From Alnus glutinosa (lineage: Eukaryota > Streptophyta > Magnoliopsida > Fagales > Betulaceae), in assembly GCF_958979055.1 (NCBI RefSeq), contig NC_084894.1, forward strand, positions 23,219,616 through 23,283,615: a stretch of DNA of 64,000 nucleotides. The letters are read 5' to 3'. Within the stretch, counting starts at the first letter, position 1; the number at the start of each line of letters is the position of its first letter. The position numbers were made by a program, and so were the translations under genes. Positions 45,291-57,501 of this stretch are shown piece after piece. The notes beneath the pieces were generated by a model, which saw nothing but the letters and a program-made list of their open reading frames with translations, had not been told where the DNA came from and did not search any database.

Positions 45291-47820
45291 TTCATGATAA
45301 AGGCCATTACTTTTTAATACCCCATGCATGTCATAGTCAGGCATTGATATATATACATATACATATAACTAATTTTTGTACACTTGACCGAATCATCTCA
45401 CTAAAATGAACATATTTCTCTCCTATAATGATAAAATCTAATCTTATTCTTCTCATGTAGCTAACGGTCAAGTCCCTAATTTAAAATAAATTATTGGGTC
45501 TTCCTAACATGGTGTTTACCGTTTAGAAAATGATATTTGTAAACACACTCATTATGAGTACCGTGTATAAATTATGTGTGTTTAAATAACAGAACTCTTA
45601 CTGTCTAGGTACAAATGTCCCATGGTCATGTTCATAATTTTTTTTCCTTTTTCAAGAAAACAATGACAAATTCGAGGGTTGGTTTGGGACTACGTCATCG
45701 ATCATCTTTGTAAAATAATTATAGAATAAAAATGTGATATCTATCGATACTCAAATATTAATATTATGTTTCTTAACATATTAGTAGAGCATGCAAATGT
45801 AGATATGCATAGGTACATAATTTGTGGAAGGTCCATTTTGTACCCCGTAAACAACCTCAAATTCTAAGGCTCGATTGGTAATGCTTTTTAGAGAATTTTT
45901 GTTTCTCTAGTTGTAATTAATATGACATAAAGATAAAAATAATTTTAAGTATTTTATGTGTTGAGTTATTTGTTAATGCTTTTATATTTTTCTAAAAAAT
46001 AAAATTTAGTCCTAGAAAACTTCAGCAAATTAAAGGAGTCCATAATTGTTTTGGTTAATTACCTTGAAAAAGAAAAAGAAAAAAGAGTTCTATTTTGAAA
46101 TGAACGTTGAACTTTTAAGGCACCGACATATATTAAACCACTAATTTATTGATATTAGCAGAAATCATTGAAACTGCAGCATTTCTGGAATACATTTTTT
46201 ACAATTTTAAATAAATTTTAGATTATCAAATTAAGTGAATTCAGGCTATTTTTCACATAAAACAACATGAAAAAATGCTACATATTAAAGATATGACATA
46301 TTATTGAGACAATAATAATAATAAAAAAATTCATTCCAAAAGGCTTTGTCTCCACTTTTGAAAATACGCTCATTTTTAACTAAACCAAAAGACAATTTGC
46401 GAGATAATTAAAGTGTAAGAACTGATAAAAATTTACTCAATTCTCATTGTTAACATGTCACATTTTTAATATGTAACATTTTTCATGTCGATGCATGAAA
46501 TGACCTAAATTTATATAATTTGAAAATGTAAAATTTTAAAGAAATCGTGGGGATCCTGATCCTGATTTTATGCTTGATCTTCATTGAACTAATTATTGGA
46601 GGCTTAAATTATTTAAGAAATCTTGCTCCCAAATAAATAATTGGAGTACCACTCAAGCTTATTTCTTCACAAACCCATTTTCTTACCAATCAATTGGTTC
46701 TCATTCGGTTTAAATTTATTATTTTATTTTGTTGAAAACAGAATTGTCTTAAAAGGGTTATAGATAATTAGATATATAATTACCAATGTACAAAATGGGA
46801 AGGTTATACTGATACACCATTTTCTATTATCATAAAATAAATAAATAAAAAAGAGAGGAGAAAAATAGAGAGAACTCATGCTAAAACTATTTCAACATCA
46901 ACCTGCCTTTCCCAATTTAATTAATTAAGGTCAAGATCTAGATCATTTATATAATTAAAGAAAGCCACGCTTGATGGGTACGTATATATTATACCAGTTA
47001 ATGCTTCTTTCTATTCAAAGGTATTATATATACCATGCGTTACGTTCCAAAAAAGATTTAAGGGCCCAAATCTTGCCACCACATGAACGACTGCTCAAAT
47101 GTTTCTATTAATTTATTTTTTGATTTTATTAACATATTATTCTTATGACGGCCTCCAAATCCAATCCAAATATTGGAAACAAAATGTGTACAATAAAAAC
47201 CAATAGAGAAAAAGATAACATATATACCCATGATAAATATTTTCATTTACCTAAATATATAACTCTATGCATGACTACTATTGCATCAACAACCTGCACA
47301 AGAAAGAAGGTATATATTGATCATGATGATCACGAAGAATCCTTTAGAACAAGAAAATGTTGTGGAAAGACCACTGATCATGTAGTATATAGAGTTTTTA
47401 GGCTGTGGCGCCCGGCCTTTAGTCAGTGTATATACGTACGTAGAGTTTTTAGGGAATGATTGAGAGGGAAATGATGCGGACATGCGGTAATGAGTTAGAA
47501 TAACTAATAAAATATGTCTTATATCGATGTCAAAATAATAAAACGTGAGGGCTTTTCATGGAAGGTGAGCCGCTCCCTTATCGACGTACGTGGCAGTAGA
47601 CTAATTGGTTCGTCCATGAGTTTGGCGGCTAAGGTATATTTAGAAGAGAACGTTCCCCGGTAAGTGGTAACATTAGTGGACCAAAACCTTGATTGTTTCA
47701 ACGTCCACCGTTTCTTCGATCTCTTCTCTCTCTCTCTCTTCCAAACTGCAAATTCTTCTGTTGCTTTGCGAGCACTTCTTCCATCCCTTTTCTGGCTTTT
47801 CATTTGATATTCTTAAACCC

Positions 47821-48024
47821 ATGTGTCTCTTCCTTTTCTTGCTCCTCGGTTTATATCGTAACATATACCCTTTTCATTGTTAGGGGATTGGAAGCAAAGA
47901 CTTTTTTCTTTTTTTGGGTTTTCCTATCATGGTTTCCTTTCGATCTTTTCTTCCATCACCGGGATATCTTTCATCGGAGATTCGCTGAAAAACCAACTGC
48001 GCGCGTAACGGACAGAGGTCATGC
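47821..48024 (+). promoter_or_regulatory. Leader of the GT47 gene with upstream ATGs
   Basis: Short upstream reading frames start at 47821 (21 codons) and 47929 (20 codons, stop at 47988). A third ATG at 48021 is out of frame and overlaps the start of the main frame. If transcription starts upstream of them, they could lower translation of the main protein. The transcription start is unknown. Confidence 0.35.
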
Positions 48025-49866
48025 ATGGGAGTCTATCGTCTGGTGATGGACAGGTCAATCATTGGCAAGTGCCCCAACCGATTATGGTTAGTTGTCTTCG
48101 CCTCTTTTCTTCTGTGGTTCGTATTGCTTTGCTTCTATTATTCGGTTCCTACGGTTGGCATCCCCGAGCGTGTCACCTTGTTTGGTGATAACTTTGTCAA
48201 CACTGTCAATTCTATTCTTTTGCCTGAAAATTCCAACGAAAGCATTAATGGAAAAAAAATTATCAGCGAAGAAACAGACTTTGTCAAGCCTGTAAAAAAT
48301 ATGGATGTCAGAGATCTTGTAGTAAAAAACAAGGATGAAACAAAAAATGGGTACAACCCGTTTACCAATTTTTCAGCCAGGGATTATGGGCTTGACAATT
48401 TTGATCATATAGTGACAGAAGTGTACCCCAACAATCAAACGCACCTTGCAGAGAATGAAGCTGATCAGCCTGTTAATGGCGTTTCTAGTTCAGAGAATGG
48501 AGAAAAACCAGATCCATTAAATGAGAAAATCTCCAAAGGGACGAGCAGGGAATTAGTTGATTCCTGTTCGGGTAGATACGTTTATGTCCATGATCTTCCT
48601 CGCCGGTTCAACGAAGACATGCTCAGGCATTGCCGGTCACTTAGTAATTGGACTGATATGTGTCTCTTTACAGCAAACATGGGTCTTGGTCCCTCTCTTC
48701 GAAATTTTGAGAGGGCATTCTCAAAGACTAGTTGGTTTGCGACAAACCAATTCTTGCTGGAAGTAATCTTCCACAACAGAATGAAACAGTACAAGTGCTT
48801 GACAAATGACTCATCATTGGCTTCAGCAATCTTTGTTCCATATTATGCCGGCCTGGACGTTTCTCGCTACCTCTGGTATTCAAACACATCCATGAGAGAT
48901 GCTGCTTCCCTTGAGCTTGTCAAGTGGCTCAGAGAAAAGCCAGAGTGGAAGAAAATGTGTGGCAGAGATCATTTCTTGGTTGTCGGAAGGATTACATGGG
49001 ATTTTAGGAGAGTAAGGGAGAAGGATTCCGACTGGGGTAATAAGCTAATGCTCTTGCCGGAGTCGAGGAATATGACGATGTTGGTAATTGAATCAAGCCC
49101 TTGGGACAACAACGACTTCGCGATACCTTATCCGACATACTTCCACCCTTCAAGCGACAACGAAGTTTTCCGGTGGCAGAACAGAATGAGGAGGCAGAAA
49201 AGGCGGTATTTCTTCTCTTTTGCCGGCGCCCCAAGACCCAATCTTCAAGATTCTATTCGTACTGAGATTATCGAGCAGTGTCGGGCTTCTACGGGGAGGA
49301 AATGCAGGTTGTTGGAATGCAGAGACCGCGCAAACAAGTGCTACCAGCCATTTCACGTGATGAAAATGTTTCAAACTTCTGTTTTCTGCTTGCAGCCTCC
49401 GGGAGATTCATTCACCAGGCGGTCTGCTTTTGATTCGATTTTGGCAGGTTGTATTCCAGTTTTCTTTCATCCGGGGTCAGCTTATGTTCAATATCTATGG
49501 CATTTACCAAAAGATTACACCAAATATTCTGTGTTTATACCCGCAAACGATGTGAAAAGTGGGAAAGTCAGCATCCAAAAGATACTGCTTCGGATTCCGA
49601 AAGAGAAGGTGCGGGCTATGAGAGAGGAGGTCATAAGGCTGATTCCAAGAGTAGTATATGCACATCCCAGATCAAGATTGGAGACCCTTGAAGATGCGTT
49701 TGATATTGCAGTTCAAGGAGTTCTTGAAAGAGTAGAGAGAATTAGGAGGGAGATGAGAGAGGGGAAGAATACTAGTTATGCTTTTCCAGAGGAATTTAGT
49801 TGGAAGTATAATTTGGTTGGGACAGTGGGGGAGCATGAATGGGATCCTCTGTTTGCCAGACCGTAG
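48025..49866 (+). CDS. GT47 xyloglucan galactosyltransferase, MUR3/KATAMARI1-like (exostosin family)
   Basis: Single-exon, 613-residue type II Golgi membrane protein. It probably transfers galactose from UDP-Gal to xyloglucan side chains in cell-wall synthesis. A short cytosolic end is followed by one membrane anchor ([20 protein letters not shown], residues about 20-40) and a variable stem to about residue 178. The GT47 catalytic region starts at [12 protein letters not shown] (residue 180). MUR3-clade motifs are present: [108 protein letters not shown] and [11 protein letters not shown]. Length matches Arabidopsis MUR3 (about 619). The start is at 48025 or the in-frame ATG at 48046, which would give 606 residues; neither changes the anchor. 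No defects were seen. Exact acceptor specificity (MUR3, XLT2 or related) cannot be decided from sequence alone. Confidence 0.9.
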   Translation: MGVYRLVMDRSIIGKCPNRLWLVVFASFLLWFVLLCFYYSVPTVGIPERVTLFGDNFVNTVNSILLPENSNESINGKKIISEETDFVKPVKNMDVRDLVVKNKDETKNGYNPFTNFSARDYGLDNFDHIVTEVYPNNQTHLAENEADQPVNGVSSSENGEKPDPLNEKISKGTSRELVDSCSGRYVYVHDLPRRFNEDMLRHCRSLSNWTDMCLFTANMGLGPSLRNFERAFSKTSWFATNQFLLEVIFHNRMKQYKCLTNDSSLASAIFVPYYAGLDVSRYLWYSNTSMRDAASLELVKWLREKPEWKKMCGRDHFLVVGRITWDFRRVREKDSDWGNKLMLLPESRNMTMLVIESSPWDNNDFAIPYPTYFHPSSDNEVFRWQNRMRRQKRRYFFSFAGAPRPNLQDSIRTEIIEQCRASTGRKCRLLECRDRANKCYQPFHVMKMFQTSVFCLQPPGDSFTRRSAFDSILAGCIPVFFHPGSAYVQYLWHLPKDYTKYSVFIPANDVKSGKVSIQKILLRIPKEKVRAMREEVIRLIPRVVYAHPRSRLETLEDAFDIAVQGVLERVERIRREMREGKNTSYAFPEEFSWKYNLVGTVGEHEWDPLFARP

Positions 49867-51739
49867 AACGTAAATTAGAGTACAAAATACAGGGGAGGAG
49901 GAGAAAGGCAATTTGCTTACTTTTATTCATGTATTTGGGCAAGTATTTCTATCTTTTTAGTTTAGAAAAAATGTTTTGATGTAATATAAAGTTGGGAAGC
50001 GTTGATCGAGTTCATATTTGAAAAAATATTTTCTCTAGAATACACTTTTTATTTGAGAAAAATAAAACATATGTAGAGTATCATAAGAATGAGTAAATTA
50101 ATATAATTAGGCCAAACACATTAGTTTAATCTTTTGAGTTAAGTAGTATCTCTGTATCTCAACATATCATATTATGGTCGCATTGAAAAAACTTCCTAGA
50201 AAATAAATCTCTCCAAAAATGGTATCGGAGCCGAAAGGTCAACATGACACGTATGAGTGCTGAACAGAGTGTTTGTATGGTGGACACCGATGAGGTTCTT
50301 GATATGTTGTCACCTATGGAGAGTAAACTAGAGCAGCACATGGTTTGCATGTATAATTGTGAGCGTTGGGCTCTTGTGATGCTTGAACACCTGACAAAAG
50401 AACTTCCGTTGGAGGAAGAGTGTAGTCGATGTGACGGTGAACTCATACGTGTTGGAAATAAATTTTGGATAGTACACAAATTTATTGTTGAAATAAAATA
50501 ATACCAATATAAAAATTAAAAATAAAATAAATACAATACAAGAGATTAAAATTAAAACAAAAATAATTTTACAATGCTATAGAATCACGTAAAAACGTCA
50601 TTCTTAAAGGTTGATTTGTACCTCCCGAAATAGACAACTCAGTGTCTTTAGGATCTGTAAAGGTTTGCTGATGATTTTGTTTTATCGTATGTCCGTGTGT
50701 GCATGCATTTGTGTAGATCACTATTAAACGGAGTAATTCTACATGTACATTAAATATTCATTAAGTCTCCATAAAAAATTGAAATGTCTTCTAAAATCAC
50801 CATTGGGCACGTGATTGATCAAATTGTGATTTTGATCAAATGATGATTTCAAAAGTTACTTCATTTCTTAATAGACACTTAATAAATACTTAATGTAAAT
50901 ATAAAATTACTTTACTAAACAAGACTGGGAAGAGTTTTTCACCGGGCTTAAATAGAGAGATTGAATAAAATATTAATTTTTAAAAATAATTCTTTTAAAA
51001 AAAGAAAAAAGAAAAGTATTTGAGACCGAATGCGAATACGACCCAATGGCCGGCCACAAGCCAATTGGCCAACTACGTACGCCACATCATTTTCATAAGC
51101 CCACCCAGGGCCACCCTCTTTGTCAAAACAATCTCTTTCTTTGGCCAAAGTTCAATCTGTTTCCTATTTTATTATTAAGGATAATACAATTGTATATTTA
51201 TTTTTATTTTTTTATGTAATTTATTTAAATAAAATATTGATAGAAATCTGAAGTTGCCTTTTTTAATCTATATAACTCCAAAGTTGCCTTTTTCAGTAGA
51301 AATTGCATTTTTTTCACTTTAAACATTTTCTGTGCAGCCAAACAAAGACGATAAGTAAAGAAGAGATGTCGTTATGCGGCATGCCATTCAATCAGCAATG
51401 ACATAATAAATCATGAACAAAGCAAATAATTAATGATTCTTCTTTTTTGCTTCAATAAATATAACGTATGAGTTCAGCCGTCGTTTGGGGTAGTTTATGA
51501 CCACTCATTCCACCCCCCCCCCCCCCTTTTTTTTATAAAAATAAAAAATTATTTATAAATTATTTTTGTTTTATTAAAAAAATTAAGATTATATTTATCT
51601 TTTTACTGATTTTAGGTAGGACATTGATAATTTTTTCATAGTTTCGTATTTCGACTTTTTCCAAATGATAAGTATGGCGTCTTGCTTCGAGGTTTAGTAG
51701 AGTAATCAGTAGTTCATTTGTTAAAAATTTAACAAAAGC
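49867..51739. other. Intergenic region without a complete gene
   Basis: It includes the 3'UTR of the GT47 gene, a retrotransposon primer-site remnant at 50220, AT-rich DNA, and a C-run/T-run at 51513-51535. No further gene is recognised. Confidence 0.5.
50220..50501 (+). mobile_element. Possible LTR-retrotransposon remnant (primer-binding site and short frame)
   Basis: The sequence tggtatcggagcc at 50220-50232 differs by one base from the initiator-Met tRNA primer site used by Copia elements. An 85-codon frame follows at 50244 with paired Cys residues (CSRCDGE) but no match I recognise. No LTR could be defined. Confidence 0.4.
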
Positions 51740-51811
51740 GCGTTTGTAGTCCAACGGTTAGGATAATTGCCTTCCAAGCAATAGACCCGGGTTCGACTCC
51801 CGGCAGACGCA
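51740..51811 (+). tRNA. tRNA-Gly (anticodon UCC)
   Basis: The 72-nt sequence folds as a standard tRNA. The acceptor stem gcgtttg/cagacgc has one G-U pair, followed by a D arm with ccaacggttagg. The anticodon stem is attgc/gcaat with loop cttccaa (anticodon TCC), and the T arm cccggg/gttcgactcccgg closes it. Discriminator base A. Internal A box (tagtccaacgg) and B box (ggttcgactcc) are intact. An upstream caaaa element precedes it and a T run follows. Confidence 0.97.
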
Positions 51812-51822
51812 TTTTTTTTTTT
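51812..51822 (+). terminator. RNA polymerase III terminator
   Basis: Eleven consecutive T residues start one base after the tRNA discriminator base, the normal termination signal for a tRNA gene. Confidence 0.85.
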
Positions 51823-52177
51823 GTGTTTCCATAGTAAATATAATGCAACGGCGTCGTTCTAAATTCGTGGCAAAACTTCTTTCTCTCTCGTCCCCCAGAA
51901 TCCACAGCCAATCACGAGGAGGAATATTCCCACAATTGCAGCAAATCATCTTCCCCACGGCGCACCACCCAAGATATTTACGCTGGAAAACGACCGCAGC
52001 CTCAGAGGGCATTTTCGTCAAACGACCTCTCTTACAAACACTTGTCCCTCCATTCCTGTGGGCTGTGGCCAAGACGCTTTGCTCGCAACCGTAATATACA
52101 ATCTCGACCGCACATTCGCTCTCATTCTGCTAACACATCCGCCACATACACACAGTCACACACGCACACCGCGGTTA

Positions 52178-54644
52178 ATGGCCGGCACGAGCGCCTCCTT
52201 GGCGCCGCACGTTATCGGGTCCACAGTCGTCGAACTATCCAGAACCAACCGCACCGGAGCCCCGTCTTCCGCTCGGATCTCCACGAAGACCAACGTAGCC
52301 CCCGCCCGCGACATCGCTCTCGCCGAGGGTCCCTCCTGCATCTTCGTTGGGCCCCTTGAGACGGCCAGCAAAGAAACCCTAGAAGCTCTCTATCTCCAAG
52401 TAGGTCACACTGCTTTATTAGAATTTGTTTTGCAACTTAAATTGTGTGAATTTCTTGTTTATGTGCTTGATAGCATGTTTAAATGGCTGTGATTGTTGTA
52501 GGCACGGGATGCGTATTACAGCGGTAAACCTTTGATAGTTGATGATATGTTTGATAGAGTAGAGGTCAGTTTGATTTACGCGTTTTTAGTCGAATCTGAG
52601 TTTAATTTATTTGATGTTTATGCACTGAGCTGATCTTTTGAGTTTAACAATTTGTAACAGTTAAAGCTACGGTGGTTTGGTTCCAAATCGGTGGTCAAGT
52701 ACCCGCGTTGTAGTCTTAGGCGGCAATCGGCCTATGCGGATGCGGAGGTAATTTTCTCTTTGGTATCAACCATTTGCTTCTTTGGACTCCTTAATTGAAT
52801 ATCAGCGGTATCAATTATTAAATGATTAAATTCACTTATCACAAAAGTTTAAGTTAATAGGAAGGAATTAATTTAATTATTTAATTTATATTATAATATT
52901 TCTTTTCACGTGTGGGCTTAAACTTCCCTGAGGCTCAACACATGGTATATTTAATTGAAATGAAAGGTGAATGTTGGAGAAAAGGTTCGAACTCATAACC
53001 TCTGATATCATGTTAAATCAGCATTTGTCTCAAAAGCTTAAACTTATAGAAGGTGTGAGTTACATCACCACTTATTCTAATAGGAAGAAATAAATTTAAT
53101 TATAAAATTTATATTCTTAACATCAATGTTATGTCTCCCATACGGTTCTAGGAAAGTAAAAGAAAACGTGGAAGCAAGGTTTTCTTTCTAAGTACCAAAG
53201 GAGCTGCAGTAGCCTGCATTTTCTGATTTAGCTGACAAAATGAAAACCATGTCGATGTTCCCTTTAATGGTGGGCTCTGACCCATCTGATTGATGGCAAA
53301 CTATATATATATATAGGGATATTAATGGCATGTTGGGGTGGTTAATTTGCTTTAGTTGGTGTGTAGAAGCACTGTGTTTTCTTCACTTGAATATTTGGTG
53401 ACATGGATGTAGGGCAGGAAGATCTGTCACAGGTTTTTGCATTAGCGAGCATATGGGTTCTGTTTCTTGGATTTGGCAGTTCAGCATGTGTTGTGCCTAT
53501 AATATACACCGTGGGCCTAGCTTATCAAGATGCATTCGGCTCGGGATTTTCCAACAGCAGTCAAGCATCTGTGGTAGAGTTGCTTGCCATGGTGAATGGC
53601 ATTCTCTTAATGGCATTGGGATCTGTGATTGGCTACCCAATTGCATCAGCTTCAGGTAATAAGCTATAGCTTACAAAGCCTTGTATAAGAATTCCAGAAA
53701 ATAACTCTGGAGTTTTTTCACCAGGGACAGTAGTTTTTGTCTGGGTTTTTGGATCAAATCTGGAAACTGGAGAATAATACCTCTAATTTGATTATTATTT
53801 CTCCAAATGTCATCATTACTTACTCACCCATTTTGGCAGTTAAAGTGCTTCAAGGCCTGTGGAAGAATGACTTGGTAGCACTTAATGGGGCATGCCCAAA
53901 TTGTGGGGAGGAGGTCAGTCTATTGTACGATTGTATTAATCTGAAAGTCCTAGGAGATTTTATTTATTCTCGATAACTTGTCTATGGACCTGTATTTCAT
54001 CCTGGCAACAAACGAAGTGAAGTTTCAACTTCTAGTTTATACATTTCCAATAACTTAAATAGCATTTTCCTCCAGGTTTTTGCATTTGTGAAACCAGATC
54101 AGTGTAATAAGAGCCCCCATCGAGCAGATTGTCATGTTTGTGAATCCTTATTAGAATTCCGCATCAAGGTTGAGGTAATCTAGTTTGCTTCTATTTCTCA
54201 AAATAGGAAGTTTGCATCATAAAACTGAATTTTTATTTTGCTATACATCTAATATGAAACTGAGAATAAGATGATAATTAAGAGGATTCTTTGTATAATG
54301 AGGAAAGTTAGACAGAACATCATAGTATTTTGGGGTTCAGACTTTAGAGGTATTGAAATGCTTGGAAAGAACATTCATAGAATCATAGTGAACATGCTAT
54401 TACTTCTACATCACGTTATGTAGATGTAGAGTTTTTAGACATACTAGTGTCTGTGAGAGCTCATTGTAAATGCCTTTGTCAGTTCTGAAATTTATAGACG
54501 TCTCTTGTCTCGTGAAGTATTATTCATAATACTTTTTCATTTATTCTGCAGCCATCAGTGTCAAGACTAGGTAGAGGGTGGGTTTATGGCCGCATATACC
54601 TTGTTTCACGTAGAGGCGGAAACCGGCGTCAGAGACGGGTCTAA
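52178..54644 (+). CDS. PGR5-like (PGRL1-related) chloroplast membrane protein, seven exons
   Basis: Exons are 52178-52399, 52502-52564, 52661-52747, 53418-53655, 53840-53913, 54076-54174 and 54552-54644. All have GT-AG introns and consistent phases, giving 291 residues. Features: a Ser/Thr/Ala-rich N-terminus fitting a transit peptide, SCIFVGPLETASKETLEALYLQ, YYSGKPLIVDDMFDRVELKLRW, KYPRCSLRRQSAYAD, two membrane segments (about residues 130-160 and 178-203), CPNCGEE and CHVC cysteine pairs, and a basic tail (RGGNRRQRRV). PGRL1 works with PGR5 in cyclic electron flow around photosystem I. This member resembles the shorter Arabidopsis PGR5-like A protein (At5g59400 by memory), whose role is less defined. 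The start is the first in-frame ATG; there is none upstream. Intron 3 contains an old repeat around 52980. No defects seen. Confidence 0.88.
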
Positions 54645-55304
54645 AATCTTTGCCTAGTATATTTGATCTCAGAAGTCAGAAGATTTGTGTAAAGTAGCAC
54701 TATTCATTACTCCTTTTAATTTTTGCCAAGGTGAAATAGTGGTAATCCTAACAAAAATTCATTTTCTACAAGTCAATAGATAGCTGGGCTTTTTGTATTG
54801 TAGAATTAACAATGAGACTCCTGGATTATTTAAGTTCTAGTAAAATATTGTATATTCCCTGATTTCCCTCAGAAAAGCGACAGCTATATTTGGTTCTCGA
54901 AGCGATTCATCAAAAAATATTTGGTTCTTGAAGTGTCTTCGTGATAGGATTGTTAGGGAATTATGAAGTCATGCATAATGGATCCCCATTGATGGACCTG
55001 CTTAGATATCTCCTACTTCTTGTTGCTGTTTCTAAATATTGCAAAGAAGATAGAGCTTGCAGTTACGTTGCATCCATAGGTGCTGCTAATCCCATAGAAC
55101 AGGCCATCAACAATTCATTGCACGATATTTAAATCCTGAACTTTCTTGAAAAGGTCCGACTGCAAAAAACGAGGTGCCAATATTTTTGTGGATATAAACC
55201 ACTTTGTAGCCTTGAATCCAGGAGTCAAATGGTTCTGGCTGGATTTTAAGAGCATTTCTAGCATTGTTTTGCATTTTAGCTAATTGAAAAATATCCACTA
55301 CTTA

Positions 55305-55342
<38 letters not shown>

Positions 55343-56170
55343 TACTTCCTTTTCAATACAAACTCTTACAAATTTTTTATTCCATTCTTTATTTTCTTTA
55401 AATATTATTTCTCAATTTTTTTTATTGAAAAAAAAAAAGAAAAGAAAAGAGAGAGAGAGGAGCAGCTAATAAAAAAAAAAAAGGAAAAAGTGTTTTAGAT
55501 AAGAAGAGTTGTTGAACTTGATTTTTGCCTCATATTAGCTAAACATACACGCTACGGAAGTTTCATTAATGCATCTGCTGGAGAAGCTCGAACAAATGGG
55601 ATTTTGTGGTCGAGATCAAATCTTCGTCACATAATCTGCCTACAGGGTGCTCAAATGGCGCCCAAAATCGATTAATTGAGAAAAAATAGCTCCAGCTCCC
55701 CGTTCTGACAAAAACTATAAACCTTCAATTACATGAAAACTGCGGAGGAAACTACAGCGAGTTTGCATTTTTTTGAAAACATTTCACATGAAACTATAGG
55801 ACGAGAGAGAGAGAGAGAGAGCATGTCTGAAAAACACAACATTTCACACGAAAACCACCAGAATTTGCTATGAGAAATTCTTCTTTCTCTTTTTTGTGGC
55901 TGTGATAATCATCAGGTGTGCGGACGACAAATTGCTACACTGAATGGGACGTTTATGAAGGAACCTTGACTGAAACATCTATGTGCTATAAAGCAAAACT
56001 AAGTCTAAAATATTGCCATCCATAGTAGAAAGTACATAAAAATGTCAGTAAGAAATTTTCTCAAGAGTTTTCAGGGCACAAGCAACAGTGAGTTATGTAA
56101 CCAAGTCGGTCTGTTCATACATCACTTGTGACATATAGATGGTAGCTGAATCGGTGGTAGCTAGCCAATC
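54645..56170. other. Intergenic DNA between convergent genes
   Basis: It contains the 3' regions of the PGR5-like gene and the RAB5IF-like gene. A 63-codon frame at 54941-55132 and poly-T/poly-A tracts (55311-55338, 55426-55485) are present, with no recognisable domain. The (GA)n run at 55805-55822 is a simple repeat. Confidence 0.5.
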
Positions 56171-56301
56171 AGAAGTGTCCCAAGCTGTATACAAGAATCC
56201 ATGCAAGCTGAAAAACAGAAATGGAAGGAATTGTAAGTCAAGGACTAACATGAGCCTTCCCTCCCTCTTTCCTAAAATATACCCATAAGGGTGGTGGTTT
56301 G

Positions 56302-56338
<37 letters not shown>

Positions 56339-56477
56339 TCAAGGTACCAGAAAAAGTGTAATGGAAGCAAAAAGTCCCTCCTGGAGGAGAGCCCCATGAC
56401 CACCAAAATCTTCTTCATCAATCTTTAGTATCATTGCATAATAACCATAGATAATGCCAGAGGATATCAAAAGAAAT
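56171..56477 (-). CDS. RAB5-interacting factor (RAB5IF/RCAF1) family protein, last two exons (partial)
   Basis: On the minus strand an exon at 56477-56348 encodes FLLISSGIIYGYYAMILKID then EEDFGGHGALLQEGLFAS and ITLFL. After an intron with donor gtacct and acceptor tttttcag, the final exon 56209-56171 encodes LAWILVYSLGHF and a stop. This matches the C-terminal half of the RAB5IF family: a membrane hairpin with the acidic KIDEE-(D/E)-(F/Y)GG motif. Animal RAB5IF (RCAF1/OPTI) acts in respirasome assembly or at the ER; the plant role is poorly known. Upstream exons were not found before the LINE at 57.2 kb, so the gene may continue past the LINE or beyond the window. A (GA)n tract lies in the last intron. 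Arabidopsis has a Rab5-interacting family gene next to the PGR5-like A gene (from memory), so this pair looks syntenic. Confidence 0.75.
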
Positions 56478-57080
56478 CTGTAAACCCAAAATCAGCACAT
56501 AAGGTTGTAAGAAAATGGCACAGAATTAAATTCAAGATCTAATGACCGTACAAGTTGGCATCACGGAGATATCATCAACTTTAGCTGAGATCTTTCACGG
56601 TAAGTAGTTGGAAAGAAAGGACATTCACCTCAAATCAAAGTTGGCAATATGAATCCAGTTAATCTGGATATACATAGATACTAAAAGGCTGCAAATTGAA
56701 AATTCTATTCTCAAACACTGTTCCACACCGAGTAAAAAATAATAAAAAAAAAGGATATGGGAAAAGACATTTCTTTCCTCTTAGAGAAATTCTATATCGC
56801 AAGTGACAATTTCACAATATATGACATTCCCCGAATCTCGATATTATTGTCCAATTCCAAGAGATTGGATCATGAATTGTAAAAATCATTCAATCAAATA
56901 ATAAAATCCACAAGAAAAGAAAATTGCGATTTTAGAAGAAGTTTCCCAGAAATAGGTATGGGCAAATTATCCGATCCCACCGACCCACACTGAACCACCT
57001 TCAACCGCCTACCGCCTCACCAAAAAAAAAAAATTGAAAATATTTATTTTTCCCAACATCGGGTCAGGTCGGTAATCGAT
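56478..57080. other. Intron or intergenic DNA with a possible hAT-like left end
   Basis: No exon is recognisable. From about 56955 (taggtatgggcaaattatcc) sequences rich in ccgaccc appear. Related acccgac/ctacccgatat sequences return at about 63785-63890 beyond the LINE, so the LINE may be nested in a hAT-like element. Confidence 0.4.
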
Positions 57081-57183
57081 GAAAGAATTTTTTAGTTGGT
57101 TACCGACCTGACAGAATCAAACAGCTTCGTTTTACTCCTGCTATATATTCATGCTTTAAGCATTTTTTCTTGAACTCTCCTCT
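57081..57183. repeat. Left copy of a ~100-bp direct duplication flanking the LINE
   Basis: The block from gaaagaattttttagtt to gaactctcctct is repeated at 63371-63478 with about six substitutions and one 6-bp insertion (gaactt). The LINE poly-A tail lies just inside the left copy. It contains a TATA-like ctatatattcat. Confidence 0.85.
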
Positions 57184-57501
57184 AAACCATAACCCTTTTT
57201 TTTTATAAGTAAAAAAGTCTTATTGAAAGCGTAAGGCGCCCCTTAGCACACTGGAAGTATACAAAATGAAACACCTAACTAGAAAGTGAAAAACGAACAA
57301 GAAAATCAGCAAAGCTGACTGATAGAGGGTACAAAAAGGCCATCTACCAGTTATACAAAGTAAGCAAAAATGACTCTAACACCTCCTCTAGAGAACCCTC
57401 CAAGTTTTCAAAACACCTTCGATTCCTTTCTCTCCACACCAAAAAATGCATATAGGAACCATCTTCCAAATTGTAGCACTCAAAGGTCTTCCCGACTTCC
57501 A

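Larger units (their letters stand above)
42246..47690. other. AT-rich intergenic region without a recognised gene
   Basis: About 5.4 kb between the rhomboid gene and the GT47 gene. I see no exon, RNA gene or intact transposon. It contains the degenerate repeats at 43490-44010, a diverged duplication at 45060-45290, and scattered A/T runs. The last several hundred bases should hold the promoter of the GT47 gene. Confidence 0.6.

Noticed and set aside
52042..52359. Alternative frame over the first exon of the PGR5-like gene, and a GTG-led extension upstream from 52058
   Set aside because: The ATG at 52178 is the only plausible start and its frame joins all later exons in phase.
54941..55132. 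63-codon frame after the PGR5-like gene
   Set aside because: Short, no motif and no signals; treated as 3' intergenic DNA.
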